Shown: positions 21,731 through 33,511, numbered from the stretch's first letter. The stretch is DNA of 64,000 nucleotides from Norana najaformis (GCA_964023275.1 OZ029920.1:641326-705325); one strand, 5' to 3'. The notes: a model not told the origin generated them from the sequence alone. Translations and numbers: made by a program.

Positions 21731-22841
21731 CTTTAATTTGTCCCACAATATTCCTGTTGGTCCTGTCTAAAACTTCTCGTATATCTGTTGTTTGGAAAGA
21801 AACTTCAAATGATCGACGTGGACGACCAGTGAATTCCTCGTGATCTTTCTCCAACTCTTCTGCTCTCGCTGACAATTTGTCAACACAGCTGCAGATGTCG
21901 CTGGCCGATCCTTTCGATCTTAGTTCGGTGCAGTAAGTCTCAAAACTTTCTAAAATGATGTGAATCCGATCAATTTCTTCCTTTTCGTTTTCACAGTCCT
22001 TTATTTGCTTCTGTTTTTTCCGAGACAACTCATCAAGAAGGGACTTCGTGTGGTTATCTATCATTTCTTTAAGTTCTAGATTTCTTTGTCGAATTTCACT
22101 TTCTGTTTTTGCTAATTTGAAAAGGATATTTTCTTTCCTCTTTTCCACGCTTTTTCCCTTGTTTAACAGCTCATCTGCGTAGTTTGCAATCTTTATTGCA
22201 TTTGTGTGAATTGCTTGTCGGAATTGCTCCTCTACTGTAGTCACGTCTTTGCATTTGTGTGATGCATGATCTTCGACAAAACACGACACGCATAAGATTT
22301 TCTTGCAGTCAGCGCAATAGAAATCTAACGGCTTTTGATTATGCTGAGTGCAATTTCCTGTTCGCAGCATTTTTCTCATGTCTTCTTCGGATTCACTTCC
22401 AATTTTCGCAACATGATGGCTTTTACTTGATTTATGCAATTTATGTGCTTTTGCACAACTATCGCAGAAGTTGTGTTTGCATTCAAAGCAGCGCATCGTA
22501 GCAGTTCTTGTCTTTTCGTCGCCCTCATAGAGATCTTTACATATATCACAAAGAATGACTGACGTGCTACTCAGTTGCAAATGGGTTGTGACTTCCATGA
22601 GATGTTCTATGAAGAAGTTTTTCTGGAGTCCATCGAGGCCATTTGCTGGAATAACAAACACTTTTCTGCACAAAGGACATCTCATATTCTCTCCTGATTT
22701 CTTCTCTGTTGCATCAGCTGTTTGTTTGAGACATTCGAGACAGAAAGTGTGAATGCATGGCAACATTCTAGGATCAGTAAATGATTGGAAACATATACAG
22801 CATTCCGTCAGTTTCTGAAGTTGACATCCAGCTGCAGCCAT
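21731..22841 (-). CDS. TRIM-kelch gene A, first coding exon (RING, two B-boxes, coiled coil)
   Basis: Starts at ATG 22841 (MAAAGC), 21 nt inside an exon whose acceptor 'tttttcttgcag' ends at 22863. It codes for 370 residues plus one base, ending at the donor GTAAAA (21730-21729) in phase 1. RING: C14, C17, C29, H31, C34, C37, C55, C58. First B-box: CDIC at 98-101, C118, C121, C126, C129, H133 and H142/143. Second B-box: C164, H167, C176, C179, C184, C187 and the closing histidines near 192-195. A charged coiled coil runs from about 205 to 335. These are the marks of a TRIM-type E3 ubiquitin ligase that dimerises through its coiled coil. Spliced to the kelch exon, the product is about 674 residues. 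By hand alignment it is about 84% identical to gene B over this exon. Confidence 0.87.
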
Positions 22842-22861
22842 GTTCAATGATTTAATTCCTG

Positions 22862-23533
22862 CCTGCAAGAAAAATTTTGCTTTACAGCGCGTATTATTTC
22901 GAACCAGCAATTAAGTATTACTAATAATTTAATGTTTACAAAATGACAGAAATCAAAGTTTGCCAGTGAATTTCATTTGACAAAGCTGCTTAAAGGTGCC
23001 AACAAATGATGAGAATAGTATGTTATGTGCACTAAGAATATCAGATTTTGACAATGTCAACAATTGCATTGATAAATGCGGCAAAATTTAACAAAATAAT
23101 GCTATGAACAGCAATTTATTTATATCGACGAATCGTCGTGCGCCACTTGCTCATTAGTAAGTCTACCTCATTGGAAATCAACGGGTTAAATTTCCGCTGT
23201 TTAAGTTTTACTTTCGATTTCAAATTCTAAGATTTGCTCTGATCGAAAAAATTTATCTGACATTTTCTGAGATAAATTCACATCAGAGGCATTAATTTCA
23301 TATTTTTTCCAACAACGAAAAAAAAGCGTTCGCTAATTTGTACTCGTTTCTTGTTTTTATATCTGTCGTCAAAGTTTGCAGGCTTAGACAGTTTTTCGGT
23401 CTGGGCAACACTACAGCTACAAAACACTTTGGATAATCAACTCCAACAATCACAGTACAGCGTGTGGATTTAACAATCTAACAAATTAAGAGACAGTTAG
23501 GATCTGAACAAAATAATTAAATGTTTCCTTACT
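22862..23533 (-). other. Intron 1 of gene A (5' UTR intron)
   Basis: Lies between the donor of the predicted non-coding exon (GTAAGG, 23532-23527) and the acceptor at 22863. Matching donors with the same 'cacaaa/gcaaa|gtaag' context occur in gene B (33929), gene C (46894) and the orphan copy (28023). The sequence 'atttatatcgacgaatcgtc' is shared by A, B and C. Confidence 0.55.
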
Positions 23534-24235
23534 TTGCGTCTTCTTCTTGACAGTTTTCTATTCCAATAGTAGTTAAATAAGGTCAACTTTTGCATGGAAA
23601 TGACTACAAAGCCCAACATCTGCAACACTCTTGGCTATAATTGTTTTAGACTGGTTTCCTTTTTTCCGTAAGCGACTGACTGATTGACATAGGCAGATAC
23701 CTCTTGCAAATTTAGCTCAATTATACAACGGATGATAGGATCTCTGTCATAGTTCATGTTCTAAACATTTATTACTCGCAATTTTCATATTACTGTTTGT
23801 TCATGCTATCGTAACCCATGACTAAAAAGACAAATGTTAATTTGCTCAATGTTGCATAAGCCGTTTAATTCATGTATTGTTTCACTTTATTGAACATTTG
23901 ACAGAGGAGGTGCTGAACTGCTGCTATGCAATAGCATTCTATCGTTTATTCTCGCATTTGTTGGTTTTCTATTCACGTGAAGATGTAAGATGGTATGCCT
24001 ATGCGTAGGATTAAAATAAGCCTAAAACTGATTTTCATTTGCTTATTGTTGTCTGGTACAGTTTATTAATACAACGGTCAATTTTGAGATCTTTTCGCCG
24101 CAAGAGGATGCTGATCTGCTGGTACGTACAAGAATTAGTTGCTCCAACAATTTTTGGATCAATTGCAATTGATCATTTATCTCCAATATGTTTCAAGCCG
24201 CTTGGATGTTATCATAGCGATCAGGACATCAGTCG
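23534..24235 (-). promoter_or_regulatory. Predicted non-coding first exon and promoter region of gene A
   Basis: Conserved in gene B (about 33930-34490) and gene C (about 46895-47420), with shared 'ctgactgattgacataggcag', 'caagaggatgctgaa' and 'tggtatgcct' blocks, and in part in the orphan copy at 28025-28215. Conservation up to the donor and beyond, in sequence without an open frame, points to a non-coding exon plus regulatory region. I see no clear TATA box, so the start site is not placed. Confidence 0.45.
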
Positions 24236-25100
24236 CTGGTCGCATCAAGTCAACATCGCAAACAAAATCCAGGTAGAATCCCGACAGGTCATGGAAACCA
24301 GAAGGCAATGCAAGGTCGACGACAAAGGGCTGGCAGCCACAAGATCTAGTTAAACACTGGATTCTACTGATTGAAATCAGGTTCTGTTTAAGCACTGTTA
24401 TAAATACAGCTTCTTCCAAGTTTATATATATTCCATTATGTAGTAAACACAATATATTATTTGCCACAATCCACTTCAACGGCCTTTGATGCCTCAAGAT
24501 GTCGTTAAACATCGGAAACTACTACTATAAACCAGAAGTCACGAAAAAATACTCGTTTATTTAAATTGTCGCCGTTTGTAAATCTTGGCGGACAGCCTGA
24601 TTTATAAAATTGGTAGGCAATCGGATGTCAGCCTTCCTTTCTGCTGAAATTAACTGGGCTAAGCCCATCGAGTCTCCAGCGCATTCTAAAACGATGCTGC
24701 AATTTACGGTCTAAATGTGCAATGCTCTAGAACAAGGCTCTTGGTGCTCACGTGAATTTCGCCAAACAAAATAAAAAAAATGCGTATTGTTTTCAAAAGA
24801 AATTAAGTATAATTGTTTCTCAACAAGATAAAGCTGCATTTGATGAAACAACCGATGTATGTGCGTGCATTTGTGCGTGCGTGTGTGTTTGTGTCTTTGT
24901 GTGTGTGCGTGTGGGTGTGTGTATGTGTGTGTTGGCATGTATTCCATAGATAAGATGCAAAAGTTTACAATAAAAGAAACTGAAACAAAATAGTTATTAT
25001 ATCAGATCAGACTATATCATATAATATACTGATATATTAAGCAGTTAAGGTCGACGTAAGCGGCGCCGGCAGCCACAAGATGTCAAACGATGAATAGTAT
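24236..25100. repeat. Distal flank of copy A with core modules and GT repeat
   Basis: Includes a core module (24310-24372), the right half of an A module (24473-24531), an impure GT repeat (24858-24940) and a core module (25046-25095). The part 24915-25030 matches 35110-35230 ('ttggcatgtattccatag', 'atcagatcagactata'), so the segmental duplication extends at least to here. Confidence 0.55.
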
Positions 25101-25593
25101 AAAAGGGTTGTTTAGATTTTTAGTTTTTCAGGAATTTTAAAAACCTGAAAAACTACGAAATTTCCAAATTAACTGAACGCGTATAGTATATTAGCCCCAT
25201 GAAACAGTTTTGCCGTGTAAAATATTATTATTAACATTTTAAAAATAATTTAATTTAAAAAGACCATGGGCATTAAAATATTCTATGGGAATCAATATTA
25301 TATATTGTTACTTTATTAAAATTTATTAAAACTAAAGTGACTTTAAAGAAGCATCTAACAGAGACCTATAATTTTAGAATACAAAAGGCGTGTTATCACT
25401 GTACCAGTTGCCATTGTCATCGGAACATCTATCCATCACAGAATAACCACCACGTGCGAATATAGACAGCAAAACAGCTTCATTTCCATAAAAGTAAAAT
25501 AAGCTCAGGTGGACTGTTAGCCCATGTGGAACCTGGAGTCAGATGTCAGGCTGGAGTTCATCCTATCTAAACAAGGTTCCGAAGACCGACGTC

Positions 25594-25662
<69 letters not shown>

Positions 25663-26285
25663 TATCTGACCGCCCGTCCACTAAAGCTTCTGGTCGGTCA
25701 CAATACTGCTCATCTACTTAAGCTTCCACGGATCACACGATCGCCCATCCACTAAAGCTTCTGGTGTCTTTCTGCACGGTGTATAACCGGTTCCACTTTT
25801 TGATTGGCGTGAACTTTATAGGAAAAATCTAAGCATTAGAGGCTGACATTAATAATGTCTGTTTTGTGGCCAATTAATAGCATACGTGGATGCATGTGGG
25901 ATTTGGAAAAATGTAAGAAACGGTCACCGTTGTGCCGTGATTTTTTTATGAACCCGTCAGTTTCTTTTCGATGACTTCAGTAACGTGTTTGAATAACAGA
26001 CAACAGCAACAGTTGAACAACAGTCTGTTTCTCCAGAGCATAAATGTAAAAGAACTAGGAAAATACAAACGTTCTCATCAATTGCGTCGCTTAAGTAAAA
26101 TTCCTATTTGGAGATTTTAATTTTCCACGGGAGGACATCAATGACGGTACTGATTGGCAGTGATAAGCATAATTATTATTGCTGATGAAAAGGTTCTTTA
26201 GCGCGGTTGTCTAATGCACAAAGCATCATCCAATGGCAACCAAATTCATCCTGCAGTCAGAACAATATCGCCAAAGTCAGTCCGC
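25101..26285. other. Intergenic with ATT microsatellite
   Basis: A perfect ATT array of about 78 bp lies at 25595-25662. A palindromic AT-rich repeat ('gtttttcagg...aaaacctgaaaaac') at 25105-25175 recurs at about 39060-39130 and 52490-52550, each time next to core modules. Poly-isoleucine and poly-tyrosine frames are microsatellite artefacts. Confidence 0.6.
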
Positions 26286-26288
26286 TGA

Positions 26289-26445
26289 AACAGAGAGGCG
26301 AATGCTCACGACTTTCAATAGAGTATTGCGGATTCGAGCCTACTGAGCGGACTCCATGTAATAACTCTGGACAAGTTGTTCGCTTGTCTATGTCACCAGG
26401 CAGTATTCTTTGGAACGGCCGTCAGCTGGGAAAGAGATTAATGTT
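26289..26445 (+). repeat. tRNA-derived SINE, head and body
   Basis: The head has a B-box 'ggattcgagcct' (26330-26341) preceded by 'gctcacgactttcaatagag'. The body 'gtcaccaggcagtat...gtcagctgggaaag' aligns with 31120-31165. The head is unlike that of the 17.7-kb SINE, so this is a separate family. The 3' part is missing here. Confidence 0.6.
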
Positions 26446-26857
26446 TTCAGAATATGAATTTCCAGTTAAGTAAGCCTAATTTGATGCTGAATGAATGGTT
26501 GGCCGATGGCCGAGTGATTATGACCAAGTTGTGTTTCTTTGGCTGGTATTGTAACTGTAGTCGTATTTGTAATTGAAAATGTATTTACCGCCACTTAAAG
26601 ATTGACTGATCAGAGGCGCTTCCTGCCGGGGAATAATACAGTCTTCAAGCGCTTGCGGAAAAGATAGGGGGAGAGAAAAGTTCCCGCCGACGAATGCCAG
26701 GCATGTAGTTCCATGATTTTACTGATCCACGGTAGGCTGCCTCTTTGTCTAAATGCATTAAACTTCTGGATATTGACCTGATTGCGGCATGGCTTTTGTG
26801 CACCATCGATTGGTGTCTTGTGCATTAGACAACGACACAATAAATGTTACTCCTTAT

Positions 26858-27605
26858 TTATGCAGAATGCGCCCCTTGTTTGACTTGAAAACAGCATCCA
26901 ACATCGCAACATCATTAGTCCATGCTAAACTAGACTACTGCTGTGCACTTTTCCTAAATATAGATACCATTCATATAAACCGCCATCAAGCAATCCAGAA
27001 GGCTCTCTTTCGTGCTGTCACCAAAAACCCCAAACACCATCTTATCACTTCTGTTCTCAAATAACCTCATTGGCTTAAAATACCTGAACGAATAGAGTAT
27101 AAAGTCCTATCACTTACCAACAGTACACTCGAATCTTCCCAATCTTCCTCAGTTATTTATAATCGAACAGATCTGTTCAACCCTGTCCTCTTCTGCCCTG
27201 ACAATCCTCTGCCAACCCGCAGCTCATTCTTAAAATTTGGAAATCGCTCTATAACCATAGCTGCCCCTCCCAATGGAATAACATTCAGCCAAAATACGAC
27301 AACTATCTGACCCATTATACGAACTCGCTAATTTTCACCCCTTAAAATTTCTGCGCAGATCTTTCACTCGAAACTGAAGACACGCCTATTCCACAGATCC
27401 TGTCGTGATCCCTCTTCTTCCTATTTTCTATCTTGTCGATAAAATTCCAAATACCATCAACCGCAGCGTGCCTGACTCTTGGATATTGATCTTGCCTAAC
27501 GATTTTGTTTTGACTGAGCTCCTGTTAATAAGCTGGTTCCCGCTACTTATCTTTCGTTGAGCGCTATACAAATCTAGAGTTTCCGATTACGATTAAAATT
27601 ACCAG
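26858..27605 (+). pseudogene. Decayed GATTAC-tailed LINE, 3' part
   Basis: Begins within the region after the polymerase core: RRIRPMLDFKT is matched by CRMRPLFDLKT, and LDYCNSLFLNID by LDYCCALFLNID. Frameshifts and stops follow, then the shared 3' UTR ('ttttgttttgactgagc') and 'gattacgatt' near 27585-27600. It abuts the broken end of the orphan promoter copy at about 27640, so this insertion or a linked deletion probably removed the rest of that gene copy. Confidence 0.7.
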
Positions 27606-27639
27606 TTTTCAGCGAACTTTCGTTCTTCACTTACTCAGT

Positions 27640-28215
27640 AATATTATCCTGCGTCATTGGAATTTAACCATTTAGTTTCCCACAGCTTCATTTTTACTTT
27701 CGATATCAAGTTCTTAATTGTGAGATTTGCTACAGTTAAATAAATTGATTGTTGATTTTTTTTTCTAAAATAAATTAGTATAAGAGAGAAATAACTTAAA
27801 ATGTTCTCCAAACACTGATTAAGCATGATTTGATTTGCAATGTGCCTCTTGTCTTTTATACCTATCGTCAAACTACGCAGGTTTTGACAGACTGGTATGC
27901 CGTAACGCTGCATGTATATCCTACAAAATAGTTCGTAATTTCAACTCCAAACATCAGAGTGGAGGGTTTGGCTTTAAGAAATAAAACGACAGTTAGAACA
28001 AAAGAGGTACAAAATTGACTTACTTTGTGTCGTCCTCTCAGCACGATCTTGATGCTGCGTCTGTTAAATTAGGTCAGTGTATGCAACTGATATTGAGGCT
28101 CTGCTTCTGCTGACTTCCTTGGTCTCTTGCAGCAGCTCGACTCCTTCGCTGCTAATGCGTTCTACTGATAGGCTTATGCGCAGCAACAGCTGCATACATT
28201 AGCTAAGTTATACAA
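27640..28215 (-). pseudogene. Orphan first-exon/promoter fragment of a lost TRIM-kelch copy
   Basis: Aligns with intron 1 and the non-coding first exon of genes A-C, including the donor context 'cgacacaaa|gtaagt' at 28024-28018 and 'tttttactttcgatatcaagttc' against 'tttttactttcgatttcaaattc'. No TRIM or kelch exon follows it on the minus strand; a LINE tail lies there instead. Confidence 0.6.
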
Positions 28216-28381
28216 GGATCATAGGTCATAAGAGATTAGAATTTGCTGTCAATAACCAAATATTAGCGTGGTTATAACGATATGTCGTAGCCACGCTAAA
28301 TAAATAGTTATTCAATGTTGAGTAGTCCAGTTGGCAACATACATACATGCATACATATATACACACATACATAAACCATAC

Positions 28382-28571
<190 letters not shown>

Positions 28572-28645
28572 AATGAGGATAGGATACAGAAATATAACAA
28601 GCACTTAATATTATTTACGAAAGAAACACTGAATTGTTTTTTGCA

Positions 28646-29103
28646 CTATGGGATAAAACAAAACAATGTTTCGTAAGCAATTATCAGAGATGGTTGAGGC
28701 AGTTTTGCATGAATCTTCCACTCAGTCGGTTTATCCTCGATGGTATTTCGAATTGAAACATAACGTACGTCGTCTCTCGAATTACATTTCACTTTCCCAT
28801 CTTTATCGGTTTCGCAGTTTCCTCCTCCGATGACAAAGAGTCGTTTAATCTCAAGAACCAAACCAAAGTGACCAACGTCAGTCTTGAACTGTTGTCTTTC
28901 TTGCCAAGTCTCCGTCTCAAAGTTAAATATAAAACATGTATCGAATCCGACTAAAATAACAGATGTCTCCCAAACTGCAGCTCGCATCAAACAATAACCA
29001 CGTGGCATTGGTTTCGAAAGGAGACTGCATTTGTTCAGTTTAGTGTCGTACACTTGAACGTCATTCAACGCCTTGTACTCTTTATCGCATCCACCGAAAA
29101 TAT
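28646..29103 (-). pseudogene. Truncated kelch exon of a lost TRIM-kelch copy
   Basis: Keeps the 3' part of a kelch exon in an open frame from the third repeat (IFGGCDKEY) to the normal stop. At about 29104 the match to the intact genes breaks off and an unrelated dispersed repeat begins. The acceptor, first two repeats and TRIM exon are missing. The 3' flank (28575-28645) also matches the flanks of genes B and C. Confidence 0.75.
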
Positions 29104-29139
29104 AGATTTATAAATTTGGAGACTTACTAGAGAAAGGTA

Positions 29140-29345
29140 TCATCCAAGGCACATTTCCTGGATTCCTAAAACGACAATGAGTCGACAATTCGTCAACAGA
29201 ATTACTTATTGTTTGATCAGTTAGTGAAAGAGAAAAGGGAGAAAAGCAGGTGGAACAGAGTTGTTCGTGGTGCAGCCAATCTTCGCCTCGAGGACAATCG
29301 CCCACACCTTGTATTTTAATTAATACGTGAATTATTCAAAAATAT
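29140..29345 (+). repeat. Dispersed repeat with CTCGAGGACAATCG block, copy 2
   Basis: Second copy of the repeat at 16738-16975. It lies at the break point of the truncated kelch exon, so its insertion may mark the event that broke that copy. Confidence 0.5.
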
Positions 29346-29519
29346 CAGCGTTTTTATTGAAAAGCACACTTTTGAAACGCACAATTTTCATAGTGTGACG
29401 TCTGTGCTGATGAATACGACGTGATTTGCCCATTTCTATGATTTGCTTGATTTTGTGGTGCATATTGTTGGCGAAATTAAGATCGATGATAAACTGGTTG
29501 AATTATAAGCTTCGAGTGT

Positions 29520-29709
29520 TACTCCGCTACTGCAGTTTTTGTAGGCGCCATTCCATAGACTGGAAAAAGGAGGAAGGAGGGCTATACTAGTCATCTTTAC
29601 TTTTACACAGCATCGTTACTAAAAAACCATTACTATACTTATAAGAAACCGTTTAATGTTTGGCTTTGCACCAGATGTAAATATATAAATTGTCTTCTTC
29701 TTTTTCTTC

Positions 29710-29774
<65 letters not shown>

Positions 29775-29775
29775 A
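29520..29775 (+). repeat. Decayed A module and ATT microsatellite
   Basis: A weak A module at 29522-29625 and a perfect ATT array at 29716-29772. The array has replaced the 3' flank that genes A and C share after their stop. Confidence 0.55.
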
Positions 29776-29805
29776 TTTATGAAAGAAACATGGTTGCTTT
29801 TTGCA

Positions 29806-30710
29806 CTATGGGATAAAACAAGACAATTTTTCGTAGACATGTATCACAGATGGTTGAGGCAGTTTTGCATGAATCTTCCACTCAGTCGGTTTATCCTCGA
29901 TGATATTTCGAATTGAAACATAACGTACGTCGTCTCTGCATTTCCATGAATCTTTATCCTTTTCGTCGATTCCTCCTCCGATGACAAAGAGTCGTTCATT
30001 CTCAAGAACCAAACCAAAGTAATAAACGTCTGTCTTGAACTGTTGTCTTTCTTGCCAAGTCTCCGTCTCAAAGTTAAATATGAAACATGTATCACATCCA
30101 ACTAAAATAGCAGATGTCTCCCAAAGTGCAGCTCTCAATAAGTTGTAACCAATTGGCAATGGTTTCGAAAGGAGAGCGCATGTGTTCAGTTTTGTGTCGT
30201 ACACTTGAACGTGATTCATCGCCGTATAATCTTTATCGCATCCACCGAAAATGTAGAACGAAGTCTTGTATGGTACACAGTTGCCTGGATTCTGGACGCA
30301 GTGAACCACCTTTCCCACTGCAGAGCATTTGTCGATGACTGCGTTGTAGGCTTCCACGCTGTCTAGAACTCTTCCATCTGAATCTTCATATCCTCCACAG
30401 ATGTACAATACTTCATCGATAAACGCTGCGCTGTGTCTACGTCGGCCTTGAACTAAAGAAGCGCATTTCATCCAACCGGAAGCCATGTTGTATTTCCAGA
30501 TTTCACCTGAGTTGTCTCCTATTCCTATAACGTACATCGTGTTACAGTAAACGGCGGCTGAGACTTCAATCTCCATTGTAGTCGGTATTTGTTGTTGAGT
30601 TGAGATTTCATTTGGACGACGCAGATTTATTTTTAAGACGTCCTTTGTCATGGTGTTATCATCATCTAATCCCACGACAATTCCATAGTTCTCAATCCGT
30701 GTAGTGGTTT
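29806..30710 (-). CDS. TRIM-kelch gene B, last exon (kelch repeats)
   Basis: Begins at 30710 after the acceptor 'ctggtaacacag', phase 1, and is open to the stop at 29806. It adds 300 residues; the loop after the last GGG is three residues shorter than in A and C. Five kelch repeats are seen, with the full doublets YICGG, YIFGG and FVIGGG. The TETWQERQQF block is identical to A and C. The intact frame, with many amino-acid changes from its relatives, argues for a working gene. Expected role as for gene A. Confidence 0.85.
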
Positions 30711-30849
30711 CTGTGTTACCAGATGAAACAGATATATTGAAAATTGATGGTTAAAATTGATAATAGTATTCATTTATCTTCACCATTTATTATAACTGAC
30801 CATTTAGCCGAACATTTCTTCATTTGCTCACTTCTTATGAACATTTGTC

Positions 30850-31060
30850 ACAGAATGATTAAATCTGATGTAATATATTCTAAAATAATGTAATCGAATG
30901 CAATGCAATCCAATGCAATTTATTGTAATCTATTGCATTCATTGAATCTAAGCTTATGTATTCCAGTGAAATGCAATTTGATCTAATGAATTATGATGCG
31001 ATATAATAACCTTATTAAAACATATGTAATATAAAGCAATGAAATGTGATTTGTCTTATG
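30850..31060. repeat. Degenerate 5-bp repeat in intron of gene B
   Basis: Runs of 'gaatgcaatgcaatcc' type text at the same intron position as in genes A and C. Confidence 0.6.
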
Positions 31061-31103
31061 TAATGTTGTTAAGTGTACTGTAGTGTAATGGAATATTTTA
31101 TTA

Positions 31104-31305
31104 GTCACGCACACGTGCCTCTGTCACCAAGCAGTATAATTTGGTACCGGCGTAAGCTGGGAAGTAAACGGCAAGCCCTGCGATACACTGGCCCCGTGTC
31201 CAGGACCTTGGGATTCGTCCATTGCCGGCTCAAGGCCACAGAAAAGGAGATGAGCGCCTCCCTATGTTCCTCAGGAACGGGAAAGAACTTTACTTTTATT
31301 GTAAT
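31104..31305 (+). repeat. SINE insertion in intron of gene B
   Basis: Body and tail of the SINE whose head is at 26289: 'gtcaccaagcagtat', 'gtgtccaggaccttgggatt', 'gatgagcgcctccctatgtt', ending near 'gaactttacttttatt'. Genes A and C lack it. It lies within a few tens of bases of the intron site where gene A carries a solo LTR. Confidence 0.65.
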
Positions 31306-31612
31306 ATATCTTGAAACGTGTATAGCTTCGTTTTTATTCTAAAACACGTCGCCTCAATCGACGGTCGCTTCTAATCAAAACCATATTTTTGAAACCACAA
31401 ATCATCCGAAACAGAATCAGCCGAATTTTTGAGGTCTCTCAGGACAGAAGACAAGCGACACAGGAGATAAGCAATCCGGAAAATGGGAGATTTCAACTAA
31501 AAAATAAGCGATATCGAAAAATTTGGAGACTAGAGCGAGAACCTGTCCACTTTGCTCAAAAACAAACCATCCACTTCAGAATCTTAACTTAAGCAATTAG
31601 GACAATTTTTAC

Positions 31613-32723
31613 CTTTAATTTGTCCCACGACATTCCTGTTGGATTTCTCTAAAAATTCTCGTATATCTGTTGTTTGGAAAGAAACTTCGAATGATCGACG
31701 TGGACGACCTGTGAATTCCTCGTGATCTTTCTCCAACTCGTCTGCTCTCACCGACAATTTGTCAACACAGCTGCAGATGTCGGTGGCCGATCCTTTCGAT
31801 CTTAGTTCGGTGCAGTAATTCTCAAAACTCTTTAAAATTATGTGAACCCGTTCAATTTCTTCCTTTTCGTTTTCAAAATCCTTAACCTGCTTCTGTTTTA
31901 TCAGATTTAACTCATCCAGAAGGGACTTTGTGTGGTCGTCTATCATTTCTTTAAGTTCTAGATTTCTTTGTCGAATTTCACTTTCTCTTTCTGCTAATTT
32001 GAAAAGGACATTTTCCTTTCTCTGTTCCACTCTCTCTCCCTCTTTTAACACCTCATCAGCGTAGTTCGCAATCTTGAATGCATTTGTTTGAATTGTTTGT
32101 CGGAATTGCTCCTCGACTGAAGTCACACCTTTGCATTTATGTGATGCATGATTTTCAACAAAACACACTACGCATAGGATTTTCTTGCAGTCAGCGCAAT
32201 AAAAGTCTAACGGCTTTTCATTATGATCAGTGCAATTTACTGATCGTAGCATTTTTCTGATGTGTTCTTCCGTGTATCTTCCAATTTTCGCAACATGATG
32301 GTCTTTGCTTGATTTATGCAATTTGTGTGCTTTTGCACAACTATCGCAAAAGTTGTCTCTGCATTCAAAGCAGCGCATCGTTGCAGTTCTTGTCTTTTCG
32401 TCGCCCTCATAGAGGTCTTTACATATATCACAAAGAACGACTGACGTGCTGCTTAGTTGCAAATTGCTTGTGACTTCCATGAGATTTTCTATGAAGAAGT
32501 TTTTCTGGAGTCCATCGAGGCCATTTGCTGGAATAACAAACAGTTTTCTGCACAAGGGACAAGACATATTCTCTCCTGGTTTCTTCTTTGCGGCATCGGC
32601 TGTTTGTTTGAGACATTCGAGACAGAACGAGTGAATGCATGGCAGCATTCTAGGATCAGTAAATGTTTGGAAACATATACAGCATTCCGTCAGTTTCTGA
32701 AGTTGACATTCAGCTGCAGCCAT
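31613..32723 (-). CDS. TRIM-kelch gene B, first coding exon (RING, two B-boxes, coiled coil)
   Basis: ATG 32723 (MAAAEC) lies 21 nt inside the exon; the acceptor ends at 32745. 370 codons plus one base lead to the phase-1 donor GTAAAA at 31612. All RING and B-box cysteines and histidines listed for gene A are kept at the same residue numbers. Differences from A cluster in residues 149-170 (linker between the B-boxes) and in the coiled coil (about 225-285), while the zinc-binding parts are nearly unchanged. That is the pattern expected under constraint on the catalytic domain. Joined product about 671 residues. A copy of its 3' end is found inside the solo LTR upstream. Confidence 0.87.
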
Positions 32724-32993
32724 GTTAAATGGTTTAATTGCTGCCTGCAAGACAAATTTTACTTTTCAACTCGTATTATTTCGAACTACCAATTAAGTAT
32801 TACTACTAATTTAAGTTTTACAAAATGATACAAATCAAAGTTTAACAGTGAATTTCATTGGACGAAGCTGCTTGAAAGTGTCACCAAAGAATGAGAAAAG
32901 TTGATTATATGCACGAAAAATATCAGATTTTGACTATGGCAAAAATTTCATCGCAAAATGCGGCAAAATTTAACAAAATCAAACTGTGGACAG

Positions 32994-33511
32994 TGTAGCG
33001 AAGAAAATGTATATTAGCGCTACATCAAAGTACTAGGGTTGGGTCACGCTTAAGTGAGTTCTGGGCACGATCTGAATGAAAGGTGTGTCTGAAAGGATTG
33101 GGCTATAAAAGGGCTAGCTGGTTAGAGTGAGAGGGGAATCAAGAGAGTGGAAACATGTACATTTTAAAATGGCAGTAGTGTGATTTAAGAAATAAACTTA
33201 TTTAGTTAGAAGCTGTGCCAGACTAAAGCGAGAACCTGTCCACTTTGCTCAAAAACAAACCATCCACTTCAGAATCTTAACTTAAGCAATTAGGACAATT
33301 TTTACCTTTAATTTTTACTTTCTACTGTAAGTAGCTCTTGTTTTAGTAGTTTTGTGGACAATGGTTATTACTGAACATTTGAAGGTTTTTTAAACAGAAC
33401 TGTAAATAGTTAAAGTTGTATATTTAAAGGCTGTATATAAATTGTAGCCTAGCAGTCCATGTCGGGAGAGAAAACAGTTTTCTCGAACACACGAGTTGTC
33501 TATTCGTGACA
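32994..33511 (+). mobile_element. Solo LTR in intron 1 of gene B, with 5-bp target duplication
   Basis: Begins TGTAGCG and ends CGTGACA, flanked by GACAG on both sides (32989-32993 and 33512-33516). Gene A has the uninterrupted site 'gaacagcaatttattt' at 23115-23130. On the plus strand it has a TATAAAA (33104-33110) and an AATAAA (33191-33196) in the order expected for U3-R-U5. Orientation is opposite to gene B. It carries a 94-bp foreign patch (33221-33314). Confidence 0.8.
33221..33314 (+). repeat. 94-bp copy of the gene B exon/intron boundary inside the LTR
   Basis: Matches 31528-31621 with one difference that I can see (gactaaagcg against gactagagcg) and keeps the splice-donor region of the TRIM exon. 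It lies about 1.7 kb from its source in the same orientation, with LTR sequence on both sides. The look is of a templated insertion during break repair. Confidence 0.85.

Noticed and set aside
22259..22752. Plus-strand frames inside the TRIM exons (also 32078-32828 and 45355-46204)
   Set aside because: Antisense shadows of the RING/B-box exon.
25524..25755. Poly-tyrosine and poly-isoleucine frames; poly-leucine and poly-asparagine frames at 29619-29916
   Set aside because: Produced by perfect ATT arrays.
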